Shown here: positions 43,133 to 52,495 of the stretch, one piece after another
How the letters are laid out: every line of letters starts with the position of its first letter
Numbering within the stretch: the stretch's first letter is position 1
DNA from: Saprolegnia diclina VS20
Taxonomy: Eukaryota; Oomycota; Saprolegniomycetes; Saprolegniales; Saprolegniaceae
Assembly (NCBI RefSeq): GCF_000281045.1
Contig: NW_008246083.1
Coordinates: 455,119 to 515,006, forward strand
Length of the DNA: 59,888 nt
Reading direction: 5' to 3'
Notes under the pieces: generated by a model
What the model was told of the DNA's origin: nothing
The model's input: the letters and a program-made list of their open reading frames with translations, nothing else
The model's database searches: none
Program-made: the position numbers and the translations under genes

Positions 43133-44641
43133 ATGCTCTCAGTCTCCAAGCTCGCTGTCTGCTTGGGTCTCCTTGCGTCGAGTGCGATGGGGCAATACTG
43201 CTTTCAGTCGGTCGAGAAGATCGGTGCCGACCAGAGCTACAACTTGACGCTCTCCGCCGACGTCTCAACCAAGACCATCACGCACGACAAGGCCACGTAC
43301 ATTGCGCTGCACTTTAACCAGCTCGACTTGCCGCATGGCGCGTCGGTCACCGTGAGCGCGCCGGACGGTCAGAACGCAGTCACGTACACGGGCAAGCACA
43401 GCGACTTTTACGCCGAGTTCATTCGTGGCGACGCCGCCAAGGTCACATACCACGCGCCGTCAAACGGCCACGGCGCGTCGCCCGTCATCTCGATCGACCG
43501 GTACGCCAGTGGGTTCCCGGAGGACAGCCAGAAGCACCCCGAGGCCATTTGCGGCAAAGACGACTCAGAAGCCTCCATGTGCTACAAGGACAAGAAGCCA
43601 ACACAGTACAAGAAGGCGCAGGCCGTCGCTCGTCTCTTCATGAACGGTTCTGGGCTCTGCACCGGCTGGCTCTTTGGCTCGGAAGGTCACTTGATCACGA
43701 ACAACCACTGCATCGGTGACGCGGGTGCGGCCAAGAACGTCCAAGTCGAGTTCGCGGCCGAGTGCGCGACGTGCGACGACCCGAACAACACCAAACAGCT
43801 CGGGTGCAAGGGCAAGGTCGTCGCCTCCAGCGTCGAGTTTATCCACACCAACAAGGCCCTCGACTACACGCTCGTCAAGATCAACTCCAAGGACCTCGCT
43901 TCGTACGGGTACCTCACGGCGCGCGAGTCGGGGCCGGTCCTTGGCGAAGAGATTTACATCCCGCAGCACCCCGGTGGCAAGCCGACGCGCATTGCTGTCA
44001 AGCTCGACAACGGTCAGCCGGGTACGATCGAAGACATGGGCCACTCGTCGTGCGTCGAAGACGAAGTGGGCTACATGGTGGACACGGAGGGCGGGTCGTC
44101 GGGCTCGCCGGTGCTCAGTGCCAAAGACAACTCGGTCATCGCGCTGCACAACTGTGGTGGCTGCCTCAACGGTGCTGTCAAGATCGACAAGATCGTCAAG
44201 GATCTCAAGAGCATCAACAAGCTCCCGAAGAACGCCCTTGATGGTGGCAAGTCGCCCACGCCCAAGCCCAGCGACCAGCCATCGCCCAAGCCCAGCGACA
44301 AGCCATCGCCCAAGCCCACGTACGATCCGACGGATAGTCCCAGCGACGACCCGAGCGACGACCCGAGTGACGACCCTACGGACAAGCCGACTGACAAGCC
44401 GACGACCAAGCCGACGACCAAGCCCTCCAAGCGTCCGCGCCCGTCGACGCCCCGCCCTGTCACGAAGAAGCCGAGCAGCAAGCCGACGGCGCCCCCTTCG
44501 AATGGCGCCAAGAAGGTCTGGGAACAGTGCGGTGGCAAGGACTACACGGGGAGCGCCTCGTGCGGCGAGAACCTCACGTGCGTTCGCGTCGACGAGTGGT
44601 ACTCGCAGTGCGTGCCTGGCATTGGTTTCCACTGGAACTAA
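43133..44641 (+). CDS. Secreted trypsin-like protease with C-terminal CBM1
   Basis: Intronless, 502 residues. A signal peptide (MLSVSKLAVCLGLLASSAMG) precedes QYCFQS. The protease domain parallels copies 1 and 2, with His192 (TNNHCIG), Asp244 (LDYTLVKI) and Ser323 (EGGSSGSPV). A linker at about 370-455 repeats SPKPSDKP, SDDP and TDKPTTKP units, typical of extended, O-glycosylated spacers. It ends in a CBM1 module (about 464-499): W-E-Q-C-G-G, DYTGSASC, LTC and EWYSQCVPG, with four Cys and the aromatic residues that pack on cellulose. Oomycete walls contain cellulose, and so does plant debris, so the enzyme may be held on a wall while cutting proteins. It lies 853 bp downstream of copy 2 in the same direction and probably arose by duplication with gain of the module. 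Confidence 0.93.
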   Translation: MLSVSKLAVCLGLLASSAMGQYCFQSVEKIGADQSYNLTLSADVSTKTITHDKATYIALHFNQLDLPHGASVTVSAPDGQNAVTYTGKHSDFYAEFIRGDAAKVTYHAPSNGHGASPVISIDRYASGFPEDSQKHPEAICGKDDSEASMCYKDKKPTQYKKAQAVARLFMNGSGLCTGWLFGSEGHLITNNHCIGDAGAAKNVQVEFAAECATCDDPNNTKQLGCKGKVVASSVEFIHTNKALDYTLVKINSKDLASYGYLTARESGPVLGEEIYIPQHPGGKPTRIAVKLDNGQPGTIEDMGHSSCVEDEVGYMVDTEGGSSGSPVLSAKDNSVIALHNCGGCLNGAVKIDKIVKDLKSINKLPKNALDGGKSPTPKPSDQPSPKPSDKPSPKPTYDPTDSPSDDPSDDPSDDPTDKPTDKPTTKPTTKPSKRPRPSTPRPVTKKPSSKPTAPPSNGAKKVWEQCGGKDYTGSASCGENLTCVRVDEWYSQCVPGIGFHWN

Positions 44642-44704
44642 ACCTTTGTAGCGTCTTTGTAACCTAAACACCATGTCTTCTACTGTGTACACAATTGTCC
44701 ATAT

Positions 44705-46427
44705 CTACGCCAGCCACGGCGAGTTGTCGGCGCCAAACTCGACCCCGAGACCGCGGTTGCCACTCGGAAGGTGCACGCGGCCGACCGCGAAGTGGGGTGC
44801 CGGTGCTGTTGGGGACACGAGGGCGTCGGGGCGCACACGCTTGCCAGTGTCAAGCCCAAAACGCGCCAAGTCGACGCGCGACAAGAGGCTTAGTCGCGTG
44901 ATCTCAATCAGGTGGTTGTCGGCGTCGTAGCCAAAGACGTAGCAGTCGTTGCCATTCTGGCCTACGGTCATCATGCTCCGAAAGCGCGAGTCGATGTTGA
45001 AGAGATCGTAGACGCTGCCACCGAGCACGCGTCGGCCTACACCTCGTACGTGACGGCGCATGCGAGTGAGATTCGTACCAGAGTAAATGTGCTGAAGGCG
45101 ACAGTACCACGCCATGAGGCGATAACGCACATCGCGGGGGCCCCCCACCGGCACCTAACGAGACTCGCAAACGACTGCAAAGCAGCAGGGAAACACCTAC
45201 TTGGGTGTACTTGACAATAGGATGCATCCACTCTCGGAGCCGGCGAAGTGTGAACCGGGGAATCGCCAGCAAAAAAGGGATCCCACAGAGCGAGATCGAG
45301 TACAAGATGGACGCCGGAAGTGCCTGCGTCGTGTAGTACTCGCTGTCGCTCGGTGCCTCGGCCAGAGGCTTGGAGATGTGGGTGTAGAGCAAGAGCGTCG
45401 GGAGCCACGCATTTTGCGCATTCGTCGAGAGACCTGCAAAGGTGAACGATGCCATCGCGACGACGGTCGTGCTGCTCGGGCGAAAGAGCGCGGCGCGGCG
45501 GCGCCACTTGAGGTACCGGTTCAGCGCCGTCAGCGTCGCGTACGAGAACCAGACCGACCGACTGAGAAACATCGCGCCGAGGCCCGTGTAGTAGAGGGCT
45601 TTGGTCTGGGACACGCGTAAAATGGCTTGGGCCACGACTTCTACGCTGCTCCAAAAGTCGACCATAAAGACGGCAATCACGAGCGGGTGACACACCACGA
45701 GCGACGTGGGTTCGCCAAACACAATTTCGTATCGCACCGCGTTCGTGGGCGTCGGGTGCAGCGGGTGCGACCGCAGTAATCGGCGCAGCGTCCGCACGTG
45801 GCGGTAGTAGAGGCGGTAGGCCTCAACACCGATGAGCAGGCTCAGACCAAAGCGGACGCAAAACTTGGTCGTGAGCCAAAACAGCGAGTAGCGCACAGTT
45901 GCGTACATGAAGGTAATCGTCGTCGCCGTGGTTGCACTGGCGCCGGCGCCGGTCACGTCGCCCGGCGACGACCAGAACGCGAAGACGCCCGTGGGCGCGT
46001 TCATCATGTAGGCAGTGCCGACCCGAGCGATCGGCGTCGACGACCTGCCGCAGAGAAAGGCCGTGAGTTTCGATGGCAGGTCGAACGGGCAGTAGATGCT
46101 GCCGGTGATGCGCGTGAGGACTTGGTCGTTGCAGCCACTGGCGTTGTACGGCACGACGTTGCGCACAATCTCAGCGCTGAGCGACGCGTCATAAGTGTAC
46201 GGGGACGTGACGTTGACGAAGCGCGCTTGCAGCGTTTTGGCAAAGGCCATCGAGACGGTGTGGTTGACCTCCGGGATCGCGTTGGCCGAGACGAGTGCAA
46301 ACTGCTTGTCATCAAAGGGAGATGCTTCGCTCATGTACGCCTTCAACGGCATGAGCACAAGGTTGAGGAGGAAGCCGAGGCTCAAGACCACTGAGACGCG
46401 GTTGTATCGCACGTTGTCCATGCTCAC
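44705..46427 (-). CDS. Polytopic membrane protein, oomycete hypothetical
   Basis: Start ATG at 46427 (MSMDNVRYNRVSVVLSLGFL). The long first exon ends at IVKYTQ near 45205, followed by a 46-nt intron and VPVGGPRDVRYRLMAWYCRL. A further GT...TAG stretch of 42 nt (about 45032-45073) is in frame and may or may not be spliced; both give an intact protein of 544 or 558 residues. An N-terminal anchor, an extracellular-looking domain with N-glycosylation sites (NHT, NVT, NAS), and helices FLLNLVLM, FGLSLLIGVEAYRLYY, VIAVFMVDFWSS and SILYSISLCGIPFLLAIPRF are visible. The C-terminal soluble part contains DCYVFGYDADNHLIEITRLS. No named family is recognised. The gene ends 64 bp beyond the CBM1 protease, convergent with it. 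Confidence 0.72.
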
Positions 46428-47318
46428 GCCGACTATTTTTATCGCTTGGGGAAAGGACAGACAAAGGACCTTTCATGGTTTCTGCATTGGGGTCAGTGGG
46501 GTCAGCGCGGCAAAGCGCCATTGAACTCAACATCATTGAAGCTCTCGTCTTGACTGGACCCTATATTGATGGACCGCGCCGCTATTGCCTCTTTTCTTGA
46601 CAGGGCGATTCGTCAAGCCCGACACCTTGGACTGAAAGCAGTATACAATGGCAGCATACAACGTCGTTGGCTCGAATTTGCGTATTAATTTGTGCACTAG
46701 GCTCGTTGCTGGTGCTGTACATTTGGGCAGCCCTATCCCTTGCTCCCTCAGAATTGGGCCGAGTAGAGCTACACGTCAGCCTTAAAGTTCACGATCGCTA
46801 GCTCATTCGCCGCATCCGTAGCTTGCACTAGTGTCCTTGCGACTGCACGTAAGAAATGAGTGGCTCAGTGTCGGCTGCTTGAGCCACAAAGCTTTGTCGA
46901 TAGCTCCACCCACAACTCTGTGTTTCGACAGTCGAAGAAAGGAGTCATAGCAATGAGTGAAGGTCCGTGCAGGACCACTGCAGTGGATTGTCGGGCCCTT
47001 ACAAAGTGCAAGCTCATGACGTGGCCGTTTCTGGGATCAGCACGGATTAGACAGTGATTGAAGTCCCTTGTCTGCCGTCCGACCACGTTGATGACATGGT
47101 GTGTTGCTGCGACTCGGCCCTTCTAAAGCTTCGGAGAATTAGCCACGCAGGGTCGCTGCACTTGCCCTGCAGCAGCTGCTCGCGATCCGGCAGCGATCCG
47201 GATGACCATCATTCATGCAAGATTTTGCCTGGCTCCTCAAGCCAGCCAGGCGGCGATAGGAAGTGGGCACGACCCGCTCATTCTCCTATTTAGCTCCTCC
47301 CACACACGTACATTGGCC
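46428..47318. other. Divergent intergenic region
   Basis: 891 bp between the membrane-protein start and the ubiquitin-ligase start; both promoters must lie here. A GCGATCCGG word is repeated in tandem at 47182-47203, the second copy forming ATCCGGAT (47196-47203). I see no gene. Confidence 0.5.
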
Positions 47319-49019
47319 ATGGTCGCGCCCGGGACTGCCACGTGTCAAGTCTGCTTTGACGAAGCCGACGCCGTCGTCACACAGATCTGCCGCACCGCCT
47401 GTCCCGCGGTCCTCTGCACGTCGTGCATCGAAGCCTTCCTCAACGTCCAGGCCGAGTCGGCGCTCTACGGCGTGCTCACCAAGCTCAAGTGCCCGATCTG
47501 CATTCGGCCCACCAACATGGTTCGCTGGCGCGAGCGGCTAGGGAAGGCTGCTAACCTCCTTGGACCGTTCGAATCAAAGGTGCTATCGGCGTGCGACGTC
47601 AAGTGCCCCAACTGCCACAACAACAACTCGATGCTGCCAGCACGGCGCGACTCGGTCCGGCCGCTCAAACTGCCGACGCACCTCGCACAACAGATTCCGG
47701 AGCTCCAGACGCGCTGCGGCCAGTACTGCCGTCACCGCCACTCGGCCGACGCACTTTACAACTACGTCCGCGCAACGTTTCCGGGCCACGACGATGCCAT
47801 TCTGAACGCAATGTTGCCGCTCATCCACGACGTCGAACGCCGCGCGACGCTCTTCCTTCGCTGGCGCCGCGACGCACCGTTCATTCAGTCGCCGTGCTGC
47901 AAAGCCGACTTGTGCTTTGCGTGCAAGGTCGGCGGGCACCACTTGGGGCAGCCGTGCGCGCCGGTCGAGGCCATCGACGACATTGCGCAGTGTCCTGGCT
48001 GCAAGCTGCACCTCGTCAAGGGCGACGGCTGCGACTCAATGAACTGCTTTTGCGGCATGTACTTTTCGTGGTCCTCGGAGCGCATGGCTTTTCAGTTCCA
48101 GTGCGTGCGGCCCGAAGTCCTCTCCAAGCTGCGGATCCTCGTGCGCCGGCACAAGCCGCGTCTCTGCTGGTCTGTCATCCAGCGGCACCTGCCGGCCAGC
48201 GAGGGCTTCTACCGCCTGCACTTGGCCGAACACGAGCGTTATGCCTCGGGCAATACGCTCGCGCCGTGGCTTGGTACCAACGGCATTGAGCTCGGCATGT
48301 CGATCGAGTCTCTCGCCGCGCTCAAGCCCGACTTGTGGAGCGCCGACGGGCTCTTTGATGGCGCGCCGGTCGCCCCGGAAGTCACCAACTATAGTTGCCG
48401 ATACATCTGGATCAACTTTGACAAAGTGGCCGACCTCTTTCCGAGCCTGCCGCCGAAGGCAACGTACGACTGCGGGAGCTACGTATGCTTTATGTTTGAC
48501 ACAACCAACGCCCTCCGCCTCCTCTCGCTGCGCTTCTACCCGCTGTACATGCACCGGTGGAAGAAGCCCGACTACGCCCCGCTCCTTGCGTACTTTTCAA
48601 CGCTGCTTGGTGGCCCCGGCCGCCAAGAAGACACGCTCGTCGACCATGCGCATACGGTCGTGTCGGTCCAGGACGTGAATGGGACGCCGCACGTCGAGTT
48701 TGTGGACGCGCGGGCGCCACCCGAGATCAAAGACCGCTCGTTCACGCCGTACCTCAAGGACCAGCGTCTTCGCGACGTGATTCTGCCAGCGTGCAAGCGG
48801 TTGGACGTGCGCCGGGCCATGCGTGCGGTCCAGCGCCATCTTCGGACGGCCGTGTGGAAGCGCAAGTGGGGCTACGTCATGGCCGAGATCGAGGCAGCAG
48901 ATGTCACAGCGCGCGCCAAGGCGTTCTGGGCCAACTACTGGGCGACGCTGCCCGCCAGCGACAAATATGCACTCGATGACGACATGAACAGTATTTTTGC
49001 GATCGGTTTGGACGAATAA
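47319..49019 (+). CDS. RBR-type (RING-between-RING) E3 ubiquitin ligase
   Basis: Intronless, 566 residues. RING1 starts at residue 9: C-Q-V-C-F-D-E, then TACPAVLCTSCIEAFL and LKCPICIRP. After a linker with VKCPNCHNNNSM and RCGQYCRHRH, an IBR-like Cys/His cluster is seen (SPCCKADLCFACKVGGHHLG). RING2 follows: IAQCPGCKLHLVKGDGCDSM and NCFCGMYFSW, where the Cys after Gly-Asp-Gly is at the position of the catalytic thioester Cys of RBR ligases. RBR enzymes pass ubiquitin from an E2 through this Cys to a substrate. The C-terminal ~270 residues (FYPLYMHRWKKPDYAPLLAY) match nothing I know. ATG at 47319 is preferred over an in-frame ATG at 47202, since the RING starts at once. Confidence 0.85.
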   Translation: MVAPGTATCQVCFDEADAVVTQICRTACPAVLCTSCIEAFLNVQAESALYGVLTKLKCPICIRPTNMVRWRERLGKAANLLGPFESKVLSACDVKCPNCHNNNSMLPARRDSVRPLKLPTHLAQQIPELQTRCGQYCRHRHSADALYNYVRATFPGHDDAILNAMLPLIHDVERRATLFLRWRRDAPFIQSPCCKADLCFACKVGGHHLGQPCAPVEAIDDIAQCPGCKLHLVKGDGCDSMNCFCGMYFSWSSERMAFQFQCVRPEVLSKLRILVRRHKPRLCWSVIQRHLPASEGFYRLHLAEHERYASGNTLAPWLGTNGIELGMSIESLAALKPDLWSADGLFDGAPVAPEVTNYSCRYIWINFDKVADLFPSLPPKATYDCGSYVCFMFDTTNALRLLSLRFYPLYMHRWKKPDYAPLLAYFSTLLGGPGRQEDTLVDHAHTVVSVQDVNGTPHVEFVDARAPPEIKDRSFTPYLKDQRLRDVILPACKRLDVRRAMRAVQRHLRTAVWKRKWGYVMAEIEAADVTARAKAFWANYWATLPASDKYALDDDMNSIFAIGLDE

Positions 49020-49154
49020 ACTACTATTTTGTGTGTTTGTTGGACTGTCTATTAAGTGAGATGTGCTTGCGGTCGTGGCCGCTGGAAGCAGTCCCTTCTG
49101 TCTTGGGCGTCAAGCGACAGGCTGGTTGTCGGATACAGTTGCAACAGCATCATC

Positions 49155-49692
49155 TTACCACGGTACGACGACCGCGCCGAGCAGATGCAAGAGGCCGCCC
49201 GCATGCCATAGCTCATTGAGGAGCGCAATGGCCTTCGCTGCTTGGCCAGTGCACACAAAGTACACAACGTGAAGCACGACAGTGATCGCGTTGTATTGGA
49301 CGGCGGTCGATGCCTGGTCCATGTACCACGAGGCAACGTCGACAAAGGTAGTGACGACAGGCGAGCGGACAGGAGGATGCTGCACCGACAGCGCCGCGCC
49401 GCCACGGCGTGACGTCTTGCTGATGCAAAGACTTGCAAAGGCGTACGTCATGCGTTGCACCTCTGCGCATGTCGAGCGTGAGCCACGGACACCTTCGGGC
49501 ATGTCTGATGGACGCACCGTCTTCGTCGGGAGGCGGCTCGGTGGCTCGGTCGGCGCCTCGCTGCGTCGCCATGCGGGATGGCTTGACGCGGGTCCAAGCG
49601 AGCACGGCAATGAGGCCAAGGAGAGTCAGCGCCATGAGCTTTGCACCGTGCGGGATGGCCGTCGTGGGGCCGGGTACGTCGGGGTCGGCCAT
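49155..49692 (-). CDS. Small protein with N-terminal membrane segment
   Basis: Two exons joined by a 55-nt intron (its length restores frame exactly) give about 160 residues, from MADPDVPGPTTAIPHGAKLM to LLHLLGAVVVPW. A hydrophobic helix (LMALTLLGLIAVLAW) near residues 19-33 and another hydrophobic segment (ITVVLHVVYFVCTGQAAKAI) are visible. No known domain is recognised. The gene is convergent with the ubiquitin-ligase gene, 135 bp away. The model is supported by frame and hydrophobicity only. Confidence 0.45.
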
Positions 49693-50175
49693 AGCACAAA
49701 ACCAAATGGACGTTTCGCGATCTTGAAGCACATACAATGAATTTCACTCGATTTTTAATTGCACTAAAACCTGTATTGTATGGACGCACGCTGCATTTTA
49801 ATTCCAAACGACCTCAGATTGCACCCAAATATTAATATACGTACCGAGCATTGAGTTTCATTTTGCGCGAGTTGAAGTTGAGTTTCCGACGCCATCGCCT
49901 TTGGTAGATCAAGGCGTTTTGGCGAGGTAGACCATGATGGATGACTGCACCCGCAGCCTTCAGGCCTCCTTAGTATGCTATATCTTGCTCTCTTGTGTGC
50001 ACGGGTCGAGGCTGCACCACAGGAAATGATGCTTGTGTGATGATGAAGACTACCCCCAGAGCACTCGCTGTCGTAGTGATGGCTGCTAGTAGCAGAGACT
50101 TCAAGGCCTGTGGCAAGACAGTACATGAGAGAGATATTATACTTCAGGTCGTGGTGCTACAGCGATACGAGAGCT
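49693..50175. other. Intergenic, nothing recognised
   Basis: 483 bp between two minus-strand genes. The part 49740-49870 is AT-rich. I see no coding or RNA feature. Confidence 0.5.
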
Positions 50176-50520
50176 CTAGTCGTCGTCGTCGCCGTACCAT
50201 TCGTCGGCAGCGTCGTATTCGAAGCCTCGAGGCGCGGCGCGACCGCCCGATGACGCCGGAAGCACTTCACCACGCTTACCGAGTTGCATGGGCGACTCGC
50301 CATACCGCTCTAGAGGCATGCCCTCGGAGGCCAAGCCTCGCCGGAGATCGCGTCGGTCCCCTTGGGTGTCGGGCATCTCGGGGTTGTGACGAAATTGTCG
50401 GACCGCTTGGGCAGCGCGCGCGGCCTTGGCCTCTTCGTGCAGGCGCTGCTTGGCCGCCTCCTCCTTCTCCTTTGCTCGCTCCTCGCGGCGCGTCGTCTTG
50501 GGCGGTCCCTTCCGTGGCAT
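50176..50520 (-). CDS. Small charged protein, hypothetical
   Basis: Intronless, 114 residues from MPRKGPPKTTRREERAKEKE to DEWYGDDDD. It is a highly charged helical protein with a basic Lys/Arg/Glu N-terminal half, a Gly/Pro-rich middle and an acidic end. An in-frame ATG at 50544 would add eight residues. I do not recognise the family; the composition suggests a nuclear or RNA-associated helper. The coherent charge pattern and GC-rich codon use support a real gene. Confidence 0.55.
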   Translation of the reverse strand: MPRKGPPKTTRREERAKEKEEAAKQRLHEEAKAARAAQAVRQFRHNPEMPDTQGDRRDLRRGLASEGMPLERYGESPMQLGKRGEVLPASSGGRAAPRGFEYDAADEWYGDDDD

Positions 50521-51347
50521 CGGGGGTTCTGGGCACTGTGGCACAATCTTGACACTATTTTTGCATCGTCTGAATGAAGGTCTCTCATACTATTCACGTC
50601 ATGTCGCAATCCAAAATTTCAAATTTCAGCTGTTCCCGCCAAAACGATCGTGATGGTCCTGCAGTGTGCACGTGACGCACAAAGCTAATGCATGAATGGG
50701 CGCGGGTATAGCTATAGTACTGGGAGCGTAACCACTGAGCTTGAATCGGCCAAGGACAAATCTTTATTGCAGCACGGCACAAACAATTGTGAATATTTTG
50801 AAAATGTCATTTTGAGGTTGCGAGTCGTATCATTTGAATGTCTATCATAAAGCCCAAGACGCGGCCACTCCTTGCTACCACGATAGATCGCTCTGTACAG
50901 TGCGCGAAGTTGAGGCCCCATTCTTGGAGCGAGGAGCGTCCGCCACACAGGATGTTCTTTGACAGGCTATACACTATTCGAGTATACTCTTTGAATAGTC
51001 TGAAATCCTTGATTTCGCCAGTGACCCTAGCTGGTGCAAAAAATGCCTCGTGAATACAAATCCTATTTTCAAATTGGTATACAAACATGCTGTTTCGGCC
51101 TAGAATTAAATGAAACACTTCATTTGTATAAAATAGAACAGGGGACCGGACCTGTTTCGAATTTCTCTTTCTCTAAACCATCGCATCCAAGGACTTTCCT
51201 CGCAGTTGATTTGCTACAGCTCATGTAATCAATGTTTTACAAGCTGCTATACATCTCAGAGAGGGAAGTACCCCGACGGGCTAGGACAAGGATCACTGGT
51301 GGCAGGCCCCATTTAGGCACTTGCCGATTTCCGGATCAACCAGGACC
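50521..51347. other. AT-rich intergenic block
   Basis: 827 bp with clearly lower GC than neighbouring genes, especially 50570-51250. A 103-codon open frame lies on the minus strand at 50807-51118 but shows no family motif. It may be old transposon debris or simply unconstrained promoter sequence. Confidence 0.45.
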
Positions 51348-52232
51348 ATGCAGGACGACGCACAGGCCAACAAGGACAAGGACCGCGTCCGCCGCCACCA
51401 CTGGATCCCCAAGTACGAGGTCGAGTTCGGCCTCCAGATCGTCGAGCGCCATCCGCACACGGGCGAGGTCATTTTGGCCGTCTGCGGCCTCTGCAAGGCC
51501 TTTGGCCGCGAGGTGCGCGAGAAGGACGAAGAGCCTCTGTCGCCGACGAGCAGCAACCAGCGCAAGCGCCGCCGTGGCCTCACGACGACCAAGTACTTTC
51601 GCTCGTTCCGCGTCGACAACATTCGCAGCCACCTCAGCGGCGCGCATCCCGTGCGCTGGCATGAGTACCAAGTGCTCGCGAAGAACGAAGAGCTGCGCCG
51701 TAGCTTCCTCGCCCAGACGCCGAGCATGGGCTCGCTGAACCTCATGTCGTCGCTGCCCATGACGATGATGGGCATGGCCACGGGCATGGACGAAACGAGT
51801 GACTTGGATGGCACCGACCCGTCCGTGCTCTCAATGGGCGCCGTGACGCCGTCGGCGCGCACGCCGCCGCCCAGCATCAAGCGTCAGAGCCCCGCGCCGG
51901 TGAACGTGGCCAACATCATGCTCAACAACCCGCACGGAAAGCGCCCGCCGCCGCTCGACCCCAAGACGATCGAGCTCCAAAAGTACCAGCTCGACTGGGA
52001 GCGCCTCGAGTTTGAGCGCATGCGCTTCCAGAAGGAGCTGCAGATGAAGGACCTCGAAGAGAAGCAGCTCGAACGCAGGCTGCGCCACGAAAAGGAAATG
52101 CGCGAGAAGGACCGCGAGCTCGAGCTCGAGAAGGCCAAGATCGAGCAAGACAAGTTCAACAAACTCGTCGACATCCTGCGCGCGACGCTCGGCAACGCTG
52201 CGGCCACCGCGGCCGCGACCGCGATTGTATGA
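51348..52232 (+). CDS. Zinc-finger (BED-like) coiled-coil regulator
   Basis: Intronless, 294 residues. The N-terminal part contains VCGLCKAFGRE with C-x-x-C, then FRSFRVDNIRSHLSGAHPVR with H-x4-H, an arrangement like BED or C2H2 zinc fingers. A basic cluster (NQRKRRRGL) could serve as nuclear signal. A Met/Ser-rich middle is followed by a long C-terminal coiled coil from about residue 200 (LEFERMRFQKELQMKDLEEK), which predicts dimerisation. A DNA-binding transcriptional role is inferred. ATG at 51348 (MQDDAQANKDKDRVRRHHWI) is chosen; an upstream in-frame ATG at 51321 lacks similar composition. Confidence 0.65.
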   Translation: MQDDAQANKDKDRVRRHHWIPKYEVEFGLQIVERHPHTGEVILAVCGLCKAFGREVREKDEEPLSPTSSNQRKRRRGLTTTKYFRSFRVDNIRSHLSGAHPVRWHEYQVLAKNEELRRSFLAQTPSMGSLNLMSSLPMTMMGMATGMDETSDLDGTDPSVLSMGAVTPSARTPPPSIKRQSPAPVNVANIMLNNPHGKRPPPLDPKTIELQKYQLDWERLEFERMRFQKELQMKDLEEKQLERRLRHEKEMREKDRELELEKAKIEQDKFNKLVDILRATLGNAAATAAATAIV

Positions 52233-52308
52233 ACCGAGGACCCGTCCCCTTTTTTAATGTAGTAAGCGCTCCTGCTCGTTTGGTTGACGCCGTTGCACCT
52301 GCCATAGC

Positions 52309-52366
52309 AGCGATAGAGACTGCGCTGTCCACCGCTCAGCGATAGAGACTGCCCCGTCCACCGCCT
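52309..52366. repeat. Two tandem 29-bp copies
   Basis: The unit beginning AGCGATAGAGACTGC occurs twice in succession (52309-52337 and 52338-52366) with a few mismatches. It lies between convergent gene ends. Confidence 0.85.
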
Positions 52367-52495
52367 GTCTCGCTCCCAGCAACAGGGCTCCGCTGCTAGT
52401 AGAGAGAAGAGGTCTCGACGCTCCATCTATTGAGTGCGCCGAGCAGGACCAAAGCAGGGTCGAGCACCGTGGAAGGGAAGAAGGACGCTTGAGGT

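Noticed and set aside
43565-44692. 375-codon frame antisense to the CBM1 protease
   Set aside because: Its composition is that of an antisense shadow, and the plus strand has signal peptide, triad and CBM1.
44705-46427. Possible paralogy with the membrane protein at 1-3354
   Set aside because: Both are polytopic with glycosylation sites, but I could not align specific motifs, so only a similar architecture is stated.
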